This document shows, one piece after another, positions 44,739 through 53,916 of a stretch of DNA of 64,000 bases (position 1 is the first letter of the stretch; every line of letters starts with the position of its first letter). Position numbers and translations under genes: made by a program. A model generated the notes under the pieces. The model searched no databases. It saw only the letters and a program-made list of their open reading frames with translations, and had not been told where the DNA came from. The stretch covers positions 744,001-808,000 of the forward strand of contig NZ_FQUQ01000001.1 of assembly GCF_900129215.1 (NCBI RefSeq). The letters are read 5' to 3'. Source of the DNA: Pedobacter caeni. GTDB taxonomy: Bacteria > Bacteroidota > Bacteroidia > Sphingobacteriales > Sphingobacteriaceae.

Positions 44739-47304
44739 TCAGAAATTTAACATCAAAAGACCTATAAATTATGCCTGGCTGTTCAAGATGGCCTGGAGAG
44801 ATAGCCGTAAAAGCCGATCAAGACTGTTTCTCTTTATCTCTTCAATTGTATTGGGGATTGCCGCGCTTGTTGCCGTTTATTCCTTCAGGGATAACCTTCA
44901 AAGAGACATAGACAACCAGGCGAAAGAGCTGACTGGCGCTGATTTAATGATCGAAAGCCGCAGGGCACCAAAGGAATCTGTTGCGGCGATGCTGGATACT
45001 TTGGGAGAACAGCAGGCACGCGAGAAAAACTTTGCCTCCATGATTTATTTCATCAAAGGCACCGGAAGCCGGTTGATTCAGGTACGGGCGCTGGAAGGAA
45101 ACTATCCGTTTTACGGAGAAATAAAAACCAGGCCGGCTGCAGCAGCGAAGCACTTTAAGCAGGGCAGGAACGCATTGGTAGATAAAACAACGATGCTGCA
45201 GTTCAATGCGGTTGTTGGGGATTCCATCAAAATCGGGAGCCTTCATTTTGCCATAGCAGGAAGCCTGGAGAGTGTTCCGGGGCAAAGCGCAATTGCCAAC
45301 ACCGTAGCCCCGGTGGTCTATATTCCGCTTCAATATCTGGAACAAACAGGATTAGACCAGGTTGGCAGCAGGATTCAATACCGTTATTTTTACAAATATG
45401 ACCGTGCGGCATCTGTAGAAAGAGATTTAAAACGTTACCAAAGAACTTTAAATAAAGAAGGACTGGACCATGAAACTGTGGCTACTAAAAAAGCCAGCAC
45501 GGGAAGGGCATTTGGTAACCTGAACAAGTTTCTGGCCTTATCTGGTTTTATTGCATTATTGTTAGGTTGTGTTGGGGTAGGCAGTGCCATCCATGTGTAC
45601 ATTAAGGAAAAGCTGGGCACCATTGCGACCTTAAGGTGTCTAGGATTAAATGCCGGAGAAGCATTTCTCATTTACCTGATTCAAATTGCAGTGATCGGCC
45701 TGATCGGAGCAGTTGCGGGTGCAGTTATAGGAACCCTGGTACAGTTTGCATTACCTGCAGTTTTGCAGGATTTTATTCCCATTGACATCAGTATACAGAT
45801 TTCCTGGACTGCAATTGCACAGGGACTGGCCATTGGACTGATCATTTCTATTTTATTTGCCCTGCCATCTTTACTTTCTGTAAGGAATATTTCGCCTTTA
45901 AATGCGATAAGAGCTTCTTTTGATACGGTTACATCTAAAAGAGATTTCTTAAAATGGCTGGTTTATCTGATCATCGTGCTTTTCGTATATGGCTTTACTT
46001 ACCTGCAAATGAATGGCTGGCTCGAAGCCTTACTATTCATGGCCGGTCTGCTGATTGCTTTTCTTTTGCTTGTTGGACTTTCTAAATTATTGATGTTGAT
46101 CTTAAAGAAGTCCATCCCGGATTCCATGAGCTATTTATGGAGACAGGGTTTTGCAAATTTACATCGCCCGAATAACCAAACCTTGTTGCTTACCGTATCT
46201 ATTGGCTTGTCTACGGTCTTTATTGTGACGCTTTACCTGGTGCAGGGAGTATTGCTGAATAAGGTTTCTCTTTCTTCAGATTCGTCGGAATCGAATATGG
46301 TTATGTTTGACATTCAAACGAGCCAGCGGGAGCAGGTGGCAACGATGACCAGGCAATATCAGTTGCCAGTAATGGCTGAAGTACCTATTGTGACCATGAG
46401 GATAGAAGAGATTAACGGGAAAACAGCTGCAGAACTGGATCAGGCGGACAGCCTGGATCAAAAAAGCAGAAACTTATCCACCAGAGCGTTTAAAGGAGAA
46501 ATCAGGGCGACTTATCAGGATAGTTTAAGGGCGACAGAAGAACTCGTGGAAGGAAAATGGACTGGTGTAACACCTGCTGGCGGAGTGGTTAAGATTTCCC
46601 TTGAAAAGGGGTATGCAGAAAGAATCCATGTCAAGGTTGGAGACCAGATCGTCTTCAATGTACAAGGGCTCTTGTTGCCTACAGAAATCGGGAGCCTCAG
46701 GGTGGTCGACTGGAATACGGTAAAACCCAATTTCAGGGTGGTATTTCCGACAGGAGTATTGGAGCAGGCTCCGCAGTTTTATGTCCTGATGACCCATGTT
46801 CCCTCAGAAAAGGTCTCTGCAGATTTTCAGGGAGCGGTGGTTAAAAAATTCCCTAACGTTTCTATTATAAATTTAGGTCTGGTATTGCAAGTGCTTAATG
46901 AACTGCTATCTAAGATTAATTTTGTGATCCGTTTTATGGCGGGTTTCAGCATGGCAACCGGATGGATTGTGCTCTTATCAGCAGTGATGAGCAGCAAGGG
47001 GCAGCGGCTTCGGGAGAGCGTATTGCTGAGAACGATGGGTGCAAACAGAAAACAAATACTAACCATCACTGCGCTTGAATATCTGTTCTTAGGTATCCTG
47101 GCTTCGGCTGCAGGAATCATTCTGGCGGTTGCTGCGAGTTGGGCGGTTGCAGTTTTTAGCTTAAATAGTACCTTTGCCCCGGATATCCTGCCTTTATTAC
47201 TGTTTTTTATCCTTATCCCAATATTGGTGATGGTTACCGGTATTTATAGCAGCAGGAGCGTCCTCAACCATCCTCCATTGGAAATATTAAGAAAAGAAGC
47301 ATAG
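44731..47304 (+). CDS. ybbP: FtsX-type ABC permease, YbbP-like
   Basis: 857 aa. One N-terminal membrane segment (LFLFISSIVLGIAALVAVY), a large periplasmic domain, then membrane bundles near residues 265-385, 405-450 and a final FtsX block at 730-850 (about ten segments in all). Length and layout match COG3127 (YbbP). Such permeases extract or translocate lipid-linked substrates using the partner ATPase. The DUF2784 gene starts immediately after its TAG. Confidence 0.9.
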   Translation: MPDQKFNIKRPINYAWLFKMAWRDSRKSRSRLFLFISSIVLGIAALVAVYSFRDNLQRDIDNQAKELTGADLMIESRRAPKESVAAMLDTLGEQQAREKNFASMIYFIKGTGSRLIQVRALEGNYPFYGEIKTRPAAAAKHFKQGRNALVDKTTMLQFNAVVGDSIKIGSLHFAIAGSLESVPGQSAIANTVAPVVYIPLQYLEQTGLDQVGSRIQYRYFYKYDRAASVERDLKRYQRTLNKEGLDHETVATKKASTGRAFGNLNKFLALSGFIALLLGCVGVGSAIHVYIKEKLGTIATLRCLGLNAGEAFLIYLIQIAVIGLIGAVAGAVIGTLVQFALPAVLQDFIPIDISIQISWTAIAQGLAIGLIISILFALPSLLSVRNISPLNAIRASFDTVTSKRDFLKWLVYLIIVLFVYGFTYLQMNGWLEALLFMAGLLIAFLLLVGLSKLLMLILKKSIPDSMSYLWRQGFANLHRPNNQTLLLTVSIGLSTVFIVTLYLVQGVLLNKVSLSSDSSESNMVMFDIQTSQREQVATMTRQYQLPVMAEVPIVTMRIEEINGKTAAELDQADSLDQKSRNLSTRAFKGEIRATYQDSLRATEELVEGKWTGVTPAGGVVKISLEKGYAERIHVKVGDQIVFNVQGLLLPTEIGSLRVVDWNTVKPNFRVVFPTGVLEQAPQFYVLMTHVPSEKVSADFQGAVVKKFPNVSIINLGLVLQVLNELLSKINFVIRFMAGFSMATGWIVLLSAVMSSKGQRLRESVLLRTMGANRKQILTITALEYLFLGILASAAGIILAVAASWAVAVFSLNSTFAPDILPLLLFFILIPILVMVTGIYSSRSVLNHPPLEILRKEA

Positions 47305-47694
47305 ATGAACCTGAATGTCCTGGATTATTTTTATACCCTGATTCATCTGCTGATCATTGGGTTTAACCTGTTTGCCTGGGCATTTCCGGCTACCAGAAGG
47401 CTTCATTTATATGGGGTAGCGGTTACACTCGGCTGCTGGCTGATCCTGGGCATCTGGTATGGCATAGGTTATTGTCCGGTAACCGATTGGCAATGGCAGG
47501 TAAAGGAGCAGCTTGGAGAACAAAACCTGCCCAATTCATTCGTTAAATATTATGCAGACAAGATCAGTGGGACTTCAGTTGATGCCAGTCTCATTGATGC
47601 ATTTACCGCTGGTTTCTTCCTTTTGTCGATCATAATCTCAGTTTATCTTAATTTTTTTCATAAAAAAACAAAGCTGCAAAGCGCGTCTAAATGA
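47305..47694 (+). CDS. DUF2784 family membrane protein
   Basis: 129 aa with three or four hydrophobic segments. DUF2784 features: FNLFAWAFPATRRLHLYGV and YGIGYCPVTDWQWQVKE with conserved Cys and Trp residues. Function unknown. The ATG follows the stop codon of the permease gene with no gap (TAGATG), so it is coupled to the ABC pair. Confidence 0.88.
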   Translation: MNLNVLDYFYTLIHLLIIGFNLFAWAFPATRRLHLYGVAVTLGCWLILGIWYGIGYCPVTDWQWQVKEQLGEQNLPNSFVKYYADKISGTSVDASLIDAFTAGFFLLSIIISVYLNFFHKKTKLQSASK

Positions 47695-47699
47695 ATCAG

Positions 47700-47720
47700 G
47701 TAACAGGCCTGTTACTCTGC
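47700..47720 (+). terminator. 16-bp perfect palindrome, possible weak terminator
   Basis: GTAACAGGCCTGTTAC (47700-47715) is a perfect palindrome, six bases past the DUF2784 stop, followed closely by CTGCTTTTT. As RNA it would be a six-pair stem with a GGCC loop; it could instead be a protein-binding site. Confidence 0.45.
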
Positions 47721-47871
47721 TTTTTATGAAAGGACGACAAGAAGGTTTTTTAGTTAAGTTCCACTGTGAAAGCACATTTAGCTGCATTTTTTTGTGTCTA
47801 ATTTCCTATGTTTAGAAAATTTAGCGGCAAAAATCACGTTTGATTAATGTTTTGCTATTGAATCTGCACAT

Positions 47872-48624
47872 ATGAATAGACTACATACCTACCTTTTCTT
47901 TTTAGTACTGATTTTGTTCAGCTCCTGTTCTTCTGTTTACATGCCAAATGTACCGAACACACCTATGTTGAGTCAGAAGGGAGAGTTTAGCGGTGGGGCA
48001 CATGTGACCCCCAGGGGAAATTTCAGTGTCAATGGTGCTTATGCCGTTTCCAATCACCTTGGGGTATTGTTTAGTGGCGCTTACATGAATAAGGAAAGAA
48101 CCTCAAAAGATTACCGTAATAAATCAATAGAAGTCGGAGCAGGGTATTTTGACACATTTGGCCCCGACAATAATCGTATTATTGAAATATATGCAGGTTA
48201 TGGTGGTGGAAGCACTGACCGTAACTTCAGGGAATACGATGATCATAAAGTGCTGACCAGCAATATCGCAGAAGAGTTTACCTACACTAAAACCTTCCTG
48301 CAGGTGAATTACAGTTCCAAGAAAAACGCCAACTTCAGATTATTTGGAAACAACTATCCATTAAACTATGGAACAGCACTCCGCATCAGCCATCTGAAGA
48401 TGGATACTTTCCTGAGCAACAATATTGGGCAGCCTAAAGAAGACAATATGTTCATAGAGCCTATTTTCTTTACCAGGATGCGCTTAAGCGATGCGGTTCA
48501 ACTCCAATACACCACGAGCGGTAATTTTGGCTTAAAGAGCAGGAAATTCATGAATGCAGGAAATTCCATTTTTACTGTAGGAGCAGTTGTAAATCTTGGT
48601 GGAAAGAAAAAAGAAGTTAAATAG
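47872..48624 (+). CDS. Outer-membrane-type lipoprotein, function unknown
   Basis: 250 aa with a lipobox (LFSSCSS, Cys at residue 19). The mature part is made of alternating strands typical of a small beta-barrel (FSGGAHVTPRGNFSVNGAYA, GVLFSGAYM, IEVGAGYF, IIEIYAGYGGG), ending in FTVGAVVNLGG. No enzyme motif. Single gene; its end overlaps the convergent HD gene by 8 bases. Confidence 0.72.
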   Translation: MNRLHTYLFFLVLILFSSCSSVYMPNVPNTPMLSQKGEFSGGAHVTPRGNFSVNGAYAVSNHLGVLFSGAYMNKERTSKDYRNKSIEVGAGYFDTFGPDNNRIIEIYAGYGGGSTDRNFREYDDHKVLTSNIAEEFTYTKTFLQVNYSSKKNANFRLFGNNYPLNYGTALRISHLKMDTFLSNNIGQPKEDNMFIEPIFFTRMRLSDAVQLQYTTSGNFGLKSRKFMNAGNSIFTVGAVVNLGGKKKEVK

Positions 48625-49474
48625 ACAATATCGCCTTCAGATTCCTGAGTTTTGTTTTTAGCCCGGAACCTTTTTTTAAGAAGGCAGGAAAGCCTTTTTG
48701 CAGTTTAATGGACTTTACGGCTTCATACCCCAAAGCAATGCTCCTGATCTTATTCAATAGAAAAGTATCATCTTTAAACAGATCGGCTTCATTCAGGAAA
48801 CCATTTTTCAGAAAGTCACGGATCAGTACAGCCATTTGCTGATTGGCATACAGATGGAGAGGGAGGTTAAATACTTCATTGTTTAAACGTTCAAAAAGCA
48901 GGTTGATCCAGTCGACCTGTTCCAGGTCAGTTACCACGATTTTTCCCTCTTCCAGACGGATGTGTTCCAGGAATAATTTAGCTTGCTGTCTGTTGATCAG
49001 TCCTGCATGTAAGGCATCTCTTAAGGTGTAATCCAGACGATCGGCGCAGAGATGGGGTAAGGGCTGTTCCAGGATAGAGAAAGACCCGTCAAGGATCTGG
49101 TCCAGGTGATAGCCATGTTTCAGGAGTACAGCAGGGACATCGGAGTTCATCAGTATTTCTGCAAACATCTCTTCGTGGTAATTTTCTTCCCGGTTCTGAA
49201 ATACATAATCTCCAACATGTGAAAAGGCAGTATGTGATGCATCATGGAGCAATCCGGCAATCTGTTCCAGTTCAGAACCTCCAAGGCTCCTGATCAGCAA
49301 CATGACCCCAATGGAATGTTCCAATCTGGAATGACTTAAATCAGGATTCACTAAAAATATAGCGCCACTCTGATGGATCCCCGCGAGTCTCTTCATTGTT
49401 GCGCTGGCTAATAAATCTTCAAAAACTGCTGGCAGTTCTACATTTCCATAAAGCAAATCGCTTACTCTTATCAT
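48617..49474 (-). CDS. HD-domain phosphohydrolase
   Basis: 285 aa. HD-domain metal ligands are visible in SRLEHSIGVM, LLHDASHTAFSHVGD and further His/Asp residues (HLCADRLDYTLRD). The arrangement is that of dGTPase/SAMHD1-like HD proteins, which hydrolyse nucleoside phosphates; the substrate here is not determined. Start at the ATG at 49474. Single gene. Confidence 0.86.
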   Translation of the reverse strand: MIRVSDLLYGNVELPAVFEDLLASATMKRLAGIHQSGAIFLVNPDLSHSRLEHSIGVMLLIRSLGGSELEQIAGLLHDASHTAFSHVGDYVFQNREENYHEEMFAEILMNSDVPAVLLKHGYHLDQILDGSFSILEQPLPHLCADRLDYTLRDALHAGLINRQQAKLFLEHIRLEEGKIVVTDLEQVDWINLLFERLNNEVFNLPLHLYANQQMAVLIRDFLKNGFLNEADLFKDDTFLLNKIRSIALGYEAVKSIKLQKGFPAFLKKGSGLKTKLRNLKAILSI

Positions 49475-49652
49475 ACCTTTTCAATTTAGTTTACTGTCTC
49501 CGACCAAACCAGCAGCTGTTATTGCGGGATAACGGAGATACAATATTACTAATTATTTTAGTATTAAAAAATAAAACATACTAACAATAATAGAAATACC
49601 TGTTGATTACTGCTATTGGTAAAATGTACTTTCATAGCCGTGATATAGTACC

Positions 49653-49660
49653 TATATTTG
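49653..49660 (+). promoter_or_regulatory. Promoter -7 element of the MFS gene
   Basis: TATATTTG, a perfect TAnnTTTG match, 21 bases before the ATG at 49682. A partial -33 element (TTTC, 49630-49633) is 19 bases upstream. An in-frame TTG at 49658 lies inside this element and cannot be the start codon. Confidence 0.6.
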
Positions 49661-49681
49661 GCCTATATTCATTCCTTTCCG

Positions 49682-50863
49682 ATGCAGCGATCTTCCGACA
49701 CCATTTATACCTTACAATTTGGACTTGTTTGTTTAAGTTCTTTTCTCTTTTCTGCAAGTTTCAATATGCTGATCCCTGAATTGCCGGCTTATTTAAGCAA
49801 TATGGGAGGAGCGGAGTATAAAGGACTGATCATTGCCTTATTTACCTTAACGGCCGGAATTTCCAGGCCATTCAGCGGAAAACTTACCGATACCATTGGA
49901 AGAGTTCCTGTGATGGCGGTAGGTTCATTGGTTTGTTTTGTCTGCGGCTTTCTTTATCCCTTATTAACCACTGTTGCCGGGTTTCTTTTTTTAAGGTTGA
50001 TTCATGGCTTTTCTACCGGATTTAAACCTACAGCTACCGCCGCCTATGTGGCAGACTTAGTGCCTGTTAACAGATGGGGAGAGGCGATGGGAGTACATGG
50101 TGTTTGTTTCAGTACCGGCCTGGCAATCGGCCCGGCAATAGGAAGTACGATAACCGATCATTATTCTATAAACATCTTATTTTATTGCTCTTCACTTTTC
50201 GCCCTGTTGTCTATTGTGATCCTGGCCAATATGAAAGAGACGCTGCCAGATAAAGAGAAATTTAAGTTTTCTCATTTAAAGATCAACAGGAAAGACATTA
50301 TTGAATGGCGGGTGATCCCTTCTGTAATAATCATTTTCATGAGTTACATTAGTTATGGGGCGATATTGACAGTGATTTCCGATTGGAGTAAACATCTTGG
50401 AACAAGCAATAAGGGTTTGTTTTTTATGGTCTTTACCCTGACCTCCCTGTTGATCCGTTTTGTTGCAGGTAAAGCTTCAGACCGTTACGGCAGACCAATC
50501 ATACTGAAGGTCTCTCTGGTACTGCTGGCGATCTCCTTATTCTGGATCGCGGTGTCTGACTCTTCGCTGATGCTCATGTCGGCTTCTGCACTTTATGGTG
50601 TGGCCACAGGAATGTTATCTCCAACGGCTACCGCATGGACCGTAGACCTCAGCGACCCGCTTCACCGCGGAAAAGCAATGGCTACCATGTATATCGCCCT
50701 GGAAGCGGGGATAGGTCTGGGTGCATTGCTGGCTGGGTGGTTGTTTATTGATGACCTCGCCATGATTCCTGTAACGTTTTACTACTGCACCGGGATCACT
50801 TTACTGGCATTGGTTTATTTGCAATTTGTCTATAAACCAAAGCCTTTGGTTCCGGGAATATAA
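49682..50863 (+). CDS. MFS transporter
   Basis: 393 aa from the ATG at 49682. Twelve membrane segments with the MFS motif A between TM2 and TM3 (SGKLTDTIGRVPVM) and its counterpart in the second half (AGKASDRYGRPII). The group resembles drug/metabolite proton antiporters. Single gene; substrate unknown. Confidence 0.9.
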   Translation: MQRSSDTIYTLQFGLVCLSSFLFSASFNMLIPELPAYLSNMGGAEYKGLIIALFTLTAGISRPFSGKLTDTIGRVPVMAVGSLVCFVCGFLYPLLTTVAGFLFLRLIHGFSTGFKPTATAAYVADLVPVNRWGEAMGVHGVCFSTGLAIGPAIGSTITDHYSINILFYCSSLFALLSIVILANMKETLPDKEKFKFSHLKINRKDIIEWRVIPSVIIIFMSYISYGAILTVISDWSKHLGTSNKGLFFMVFTLTSLLIRFVAGKASDRYGRPIILKVSLVLLAISLFWIAVSDSSLMLMSASALYGVATGMLSPTATAWTVDLSDPLHRGKAMATMYIALEAGIGLGALLAGWLFIDDLAMIPVTFYYCTGITLLALVYLQFVYKPKPLVPGI

Positions 50864-50946
50864 ATTTATTCTGGTTTTCTGTTACTTTCTGAAAGTTATG
50901 CCGAATAAATTTATATTTTAGCTAGCTAATCAACATTTAGACCACA

Positions 50947-52632
50947 ATGAGCTCACTACACAAATACGATTACATCGTATTTTTCATTTACTTTGTAATT
51001 GTATCCTCCTACGGTTTCTGGATCTATTACAAAAAGAAGACTGCATCTGCAGATTCCAAAGATTATTTTTTAGCTGAAGGTTCTCTAACCTGGTGGGCCA
51101 TCGGCGCCTCCCTGATTGCCTCTAACATCTCTGCAGAACAGATGATTGGGATGAGCGGGTCCGGGTTTAAGCTGGGACTGGCAATTTCAGCTTATGAATG
51201 GATGGCTTCTGCAACATTAATCATTGTTGCAGTGTTTTTTATGCCTGTCTACCTGAAGAATAAGATCTTTACTATGCCTCAGTTCCTGAGTCAGCGGTAC
51301 AATGAAAGTGTAGCCATGATCATGGCTGTATTCTGGCTGATGCTCTACATTGTGGTGAACCTGATGTCTATCCTTTATCTGGGTGCATTGGCCATCAGTG
51401 GAATTTCCGGATTAGACCTTACTGTCTGTATTTTAGCACTGGCCTTATTTGCCATTTTCATCACCCTTGGAGGAATGAAGGTAATTGGTTATACCGATGT
51501 GATCCAGGTCTTCTTCCTGGTACTTGGTGGATTGGTGGCTACTTATATCGCTTTAAACCTGATCTCCGGTGGAGAAGGAATCGTTAAAGGTTTCGGACTT
51601 CTGAGAACAGGTGCTTCAGAACATTTCCACCTGATCTTTAAGAAAGACAATCCGAATTATATGGACCTTCCGGGATTAAGTGTCCTTATTGGGGGGATGT
51701 GGATTGCCAATTTAAGTTACTGGGGATGTAATCAATACATTACACAAAGGGCATTGGGCGCCTCTTTACCTGTGGCCAGATCCGGTCTTTTATTTGCGGC
51801 TTTCCTGAAAATGCTGATGCCGGTGATTGTGGTGATCCCTGGTATCGCAGTATATTTAATTGTTAAAGACAATATGGGCGGAATCAACGGGGATAGCCTA
51901 TTGACAGCTTCTGGTGTTCAGGATCCGAATAAAGCTTATCCTGCATTACTTGGATTGTTACCTGTAGGTTTAAAAGGGCTTTCCTTTGCAGCGTTAACCG
52001 CCGCGATTGTGGCTTCTCTTGCAGGTAAGGCAAACAGTATCGCCACCATATTCACACTTGATATTTACAAAAAGGCATTTGAACCGAATGCCACTGAAGG
52101 TAAAATGGTGAACATCGGAAAGATCACTGTGGTGGTTTCTATGCTGATTGCCGTGGTACTTTCCCTGATTGTAGGCGATGCATTAATGGGCGAAGGAAAA
52201 CAAGGATTCCAGTACATTCAGGAATATACCGGTTTTGTATCTCCGGGTATCTTTGCCATGTTTATTCTTGGCTTCTTCTGGAAAAAGACCACTTCCAATG
52301 CGGCACTGTTTGCAACCATTGGTGGTTTCGTCGTTTCGGTACTGCTAAAATTCTTACCGGGATGGGTGGACCTTTCTGGTTTATACGAGTACGGATGGGC
52401 AGTAGCCAACTCTTCGGGAGTGTTTGAAATTCCATTTATGGACAGAATGCTGATTGTTTTTGCTGTCTGTATCCTTGGAATGTACTTCATCAGTATCTAT
52501 GAGAACAAAAAAGGAATTGTTCCCAAAGGTCTGGAGATCGATGCTAAGATGTTCAAAGTATCGACCTCATTTGCTATCGGTGCATTAATTATTATTACCC
52601 TATTGGTTGCTTTGTATTCTGCCTTCTGGTAG
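50947..52632 (+). CDS. Sodium:solute symporter, SGLT-like sugar cotransporter
   Basis: 561 aa with about fourteen membrane segments. SSS family features: YFLAEGSLTWWAIGASLIA, SNISAEQMIGMSGSG, LGGMKVIGYTDVIQ, NLSYWGCNQYITQRALG and AIVASLAGKANSIATI. It imports a sugar or related solute with sodium. It stands alone between strong boundaries, but the sugar-oxidising operon nearby could use its substrate. Confidence 0.92.
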   Translation: MSSLHKYDYIVFFIYFVIVSSYGFWIYYKKKTASADSKDYFLAEGSLTWWAIGASLIASNISAEQMIGMSGSGFKLGLAISAYEWMASATLIIVAVFFMPVYLKNKIFTMPQFLSQRYNESVAMIMAVFWLMLYIVVNLMSILYLGALAISGISGLDLTVCILALALFAIFITLGGMKVIGYTDVIQVFFLVLGGLVATYIALNLISGGEGIVKGFGLLRTGASEHFHLIFKKDNPNYMDLPGLSVLIGGMWIANLSYWGCNQYITQRALGASLPVARSGLLFAAFLKMLMPVIVVIPGIAVYLIVKDNMGGINGDSLLTASGVQDPNKAYPALLGLLPVGLKGLSFAALTAAIVASLAGKANSIATIFTLDIYKKAFEPNATEGKMVNIGKITVVVSMLIAVVLSLIVGDALMGEGKQGFQYIQEYTGFVSPGIFAMFILGFFWKKTTSNAALFATIGGFVVSVLLKFLPGWVDLSGLYEYGWAVANSSGVFEIPFMDRMLIVFAVCILGMYFISIYENKKGIVPKGLEIDAKMFKVSTSFAIGALIIITLLVALYSAFW

Positions 52633-52650
52633 ACCGGTCATATTTTCATA

Positions 52651-52685
52651 AAAACGTCTCCATGTATAATGGAGGCGTTTTTTTA
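52651..52685 (+). terminator. Intrinsic terminator after the SSS gene
   Basis: AAAACGTCTCC (52651-52661) pairs with GGAGGCGTTTT (52671-52681) and a run of T follows to 52684. The interval 52685-52847 is AT-rich with no further gene. Confidence 0.85.
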
Positions 52686-52847
52686 TGCCCAGCCCAAATC
52701 AATAATCCATGTTTTACGAAAACAATTTATAAAAATCATCAAAAACATGAATCAACTGAAAAACAAATGATTATACGATAAAATATTTGGTTATTAGAAA
52801 TTTGTTTAACCAGAAATATCTATCTAGATTGTGGCTGCACTAACACT

Positions 52848-53873
52848 ATGCAGTATCAAATGAGTAGAGGATTATGGTTTACCCATATGTTAATGAGCAT
52901 TGCGATGATGGCTTCCGGGCAGCAAAGACCTCAGTACACCCAGTATGTTTTTAATAATTATCTCTTAAATCCTGCCATTTCCGGTATAGAAAATTATACC
53001 GATGTTAAGTTTGGTTACCGGAATCAATGGCGTGGAATTGACCAGGCCCCAATCACAGCTTATTTTTCTGTTCATCTGCCTTTAGGGAAACAATATTTAT
53101 ACGGCAATTCCAATTCCTTTGATGAAAAAGGGAGTAATCCCATGAAAAGGAGTTACGTACATACCTATATGGCTTCGGAGCCACATCATGGTATTGGTGT
53201 GTATGGAGTGGTAGACAGGACCGGGCCTATTACCAGTAGTGATTTCAAGCTTACCTATGCTTATCACCTCGGTCTTTCCCCTAAGATCAACCTCAGTGTA
53301 GGTGTAGCTGCCGGAGTTTCCAGGTTAATGCTTGACATCTCCAAGATCAGCCTGGAGAACAGCCTTGATCCCGCAATAGCTGAAAATGCAAGTAACAAAT
53401 TGCAACCGGATTTATCGGTAGGGACATGGCTCTATGGTCCGGATTTTTTTGCTGGGCTTTCCGCTCAGCAACTATTGAACAGGCCGATCAGCTTCAGCAC
53501 TGATGCCTCTTATAACCAAGGGAAACAGGTGCCTCATGTTTTTATTACAGGTGGCTATAAATTTTTCATTACTGATGAAATCGCCGGATTGCCTTCAGTG
53601 ATGTTTAAATATGTATCTCCGGCACCCATATCAACAGATTTGAACATGAAGGTCGCTTTTAAAGATAAATTCTGGCTGGGGGCAAGTTACCGCTCCAACG
53701 ATGCTGTTGCAGTGCTTGCAGGCTTCAATGTCAGCTCGCTTTTTGTGTTGGGCTACTCTTACGATTTCACCACCTCAGAACTGGGCAGAGTGAGTACCGG
53801 GAGTCATGAGGTAGTTTTGGGAATTCTTTTAAACAACAGGTATAAAGTCACCTGTCCACAAAAAGCCTGGTAA
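52848..53873 (+). CDS. PorP/SprF family type IX secretion membrane protein
   Basis: 341 aa. Signal peptide followed by the PorP/SprF start (QQRPQYTQYVFNNYLLNPAI, then KFGYRNQWRGID) and a C-terminal barrel-like half ending in VVLGILLNNRYKVTCPQKAW. In Bacteroidota these outer-membrane proteins anchor type IX-secreted adhesins or serve gliding. They are often paired with a large surface protein; none is encoded in this window. Single gene. Confidence 0.92.
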   Translation: MQYQMSRGLWFTHMLMSIAMMASGQQRPQYTQYVFNNYLLNPAISGIENYTDVKFGYRNQWRGIDQAPITAYFSVHLPLGKQYLYGNSNSFDEKGSNPMKRSYVHTYMASEPHHGIGVYGVVDRTGPITSSDFKLTYAYHLGLSPKINLSVGVAAGVSRLMLDISKISLENSLDPAIAENASNKLQPDLSVGTWLYGPDFFAGLSAQQLLNRPISFSTDASYNQGKQVPHVFITGGYKFFITDEIAGLPSVMFKYVSPAPISTDLNMKVAFKDKFWLGASYRSNDAVAVLAGFNVSSLFVLGYSYDFTTSELGRVSTGSHEVVLGILLNNRYKVTCPQKAW

Positions 53874-53889
53874 AATGTTACCAGGCTTT
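53862..53889. terminator. Bidirectional terminator hairpin
   Basis: AAAGCCTGGTAA (53862-53873) and TTACCAGGCTTT (53878-53889) form a perfect 12-bp stem with an AATG loop. The left arm contains the stop codon of the PorP/SprF gene. On the minus strand the stem ends in TTTTT, so it best serves the oxidoreductase operon. Confidence 0.85.
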
Positions 53890-53916
53890 CTGCAGAAAAG
53901 GTATTCTGTTTATAGG

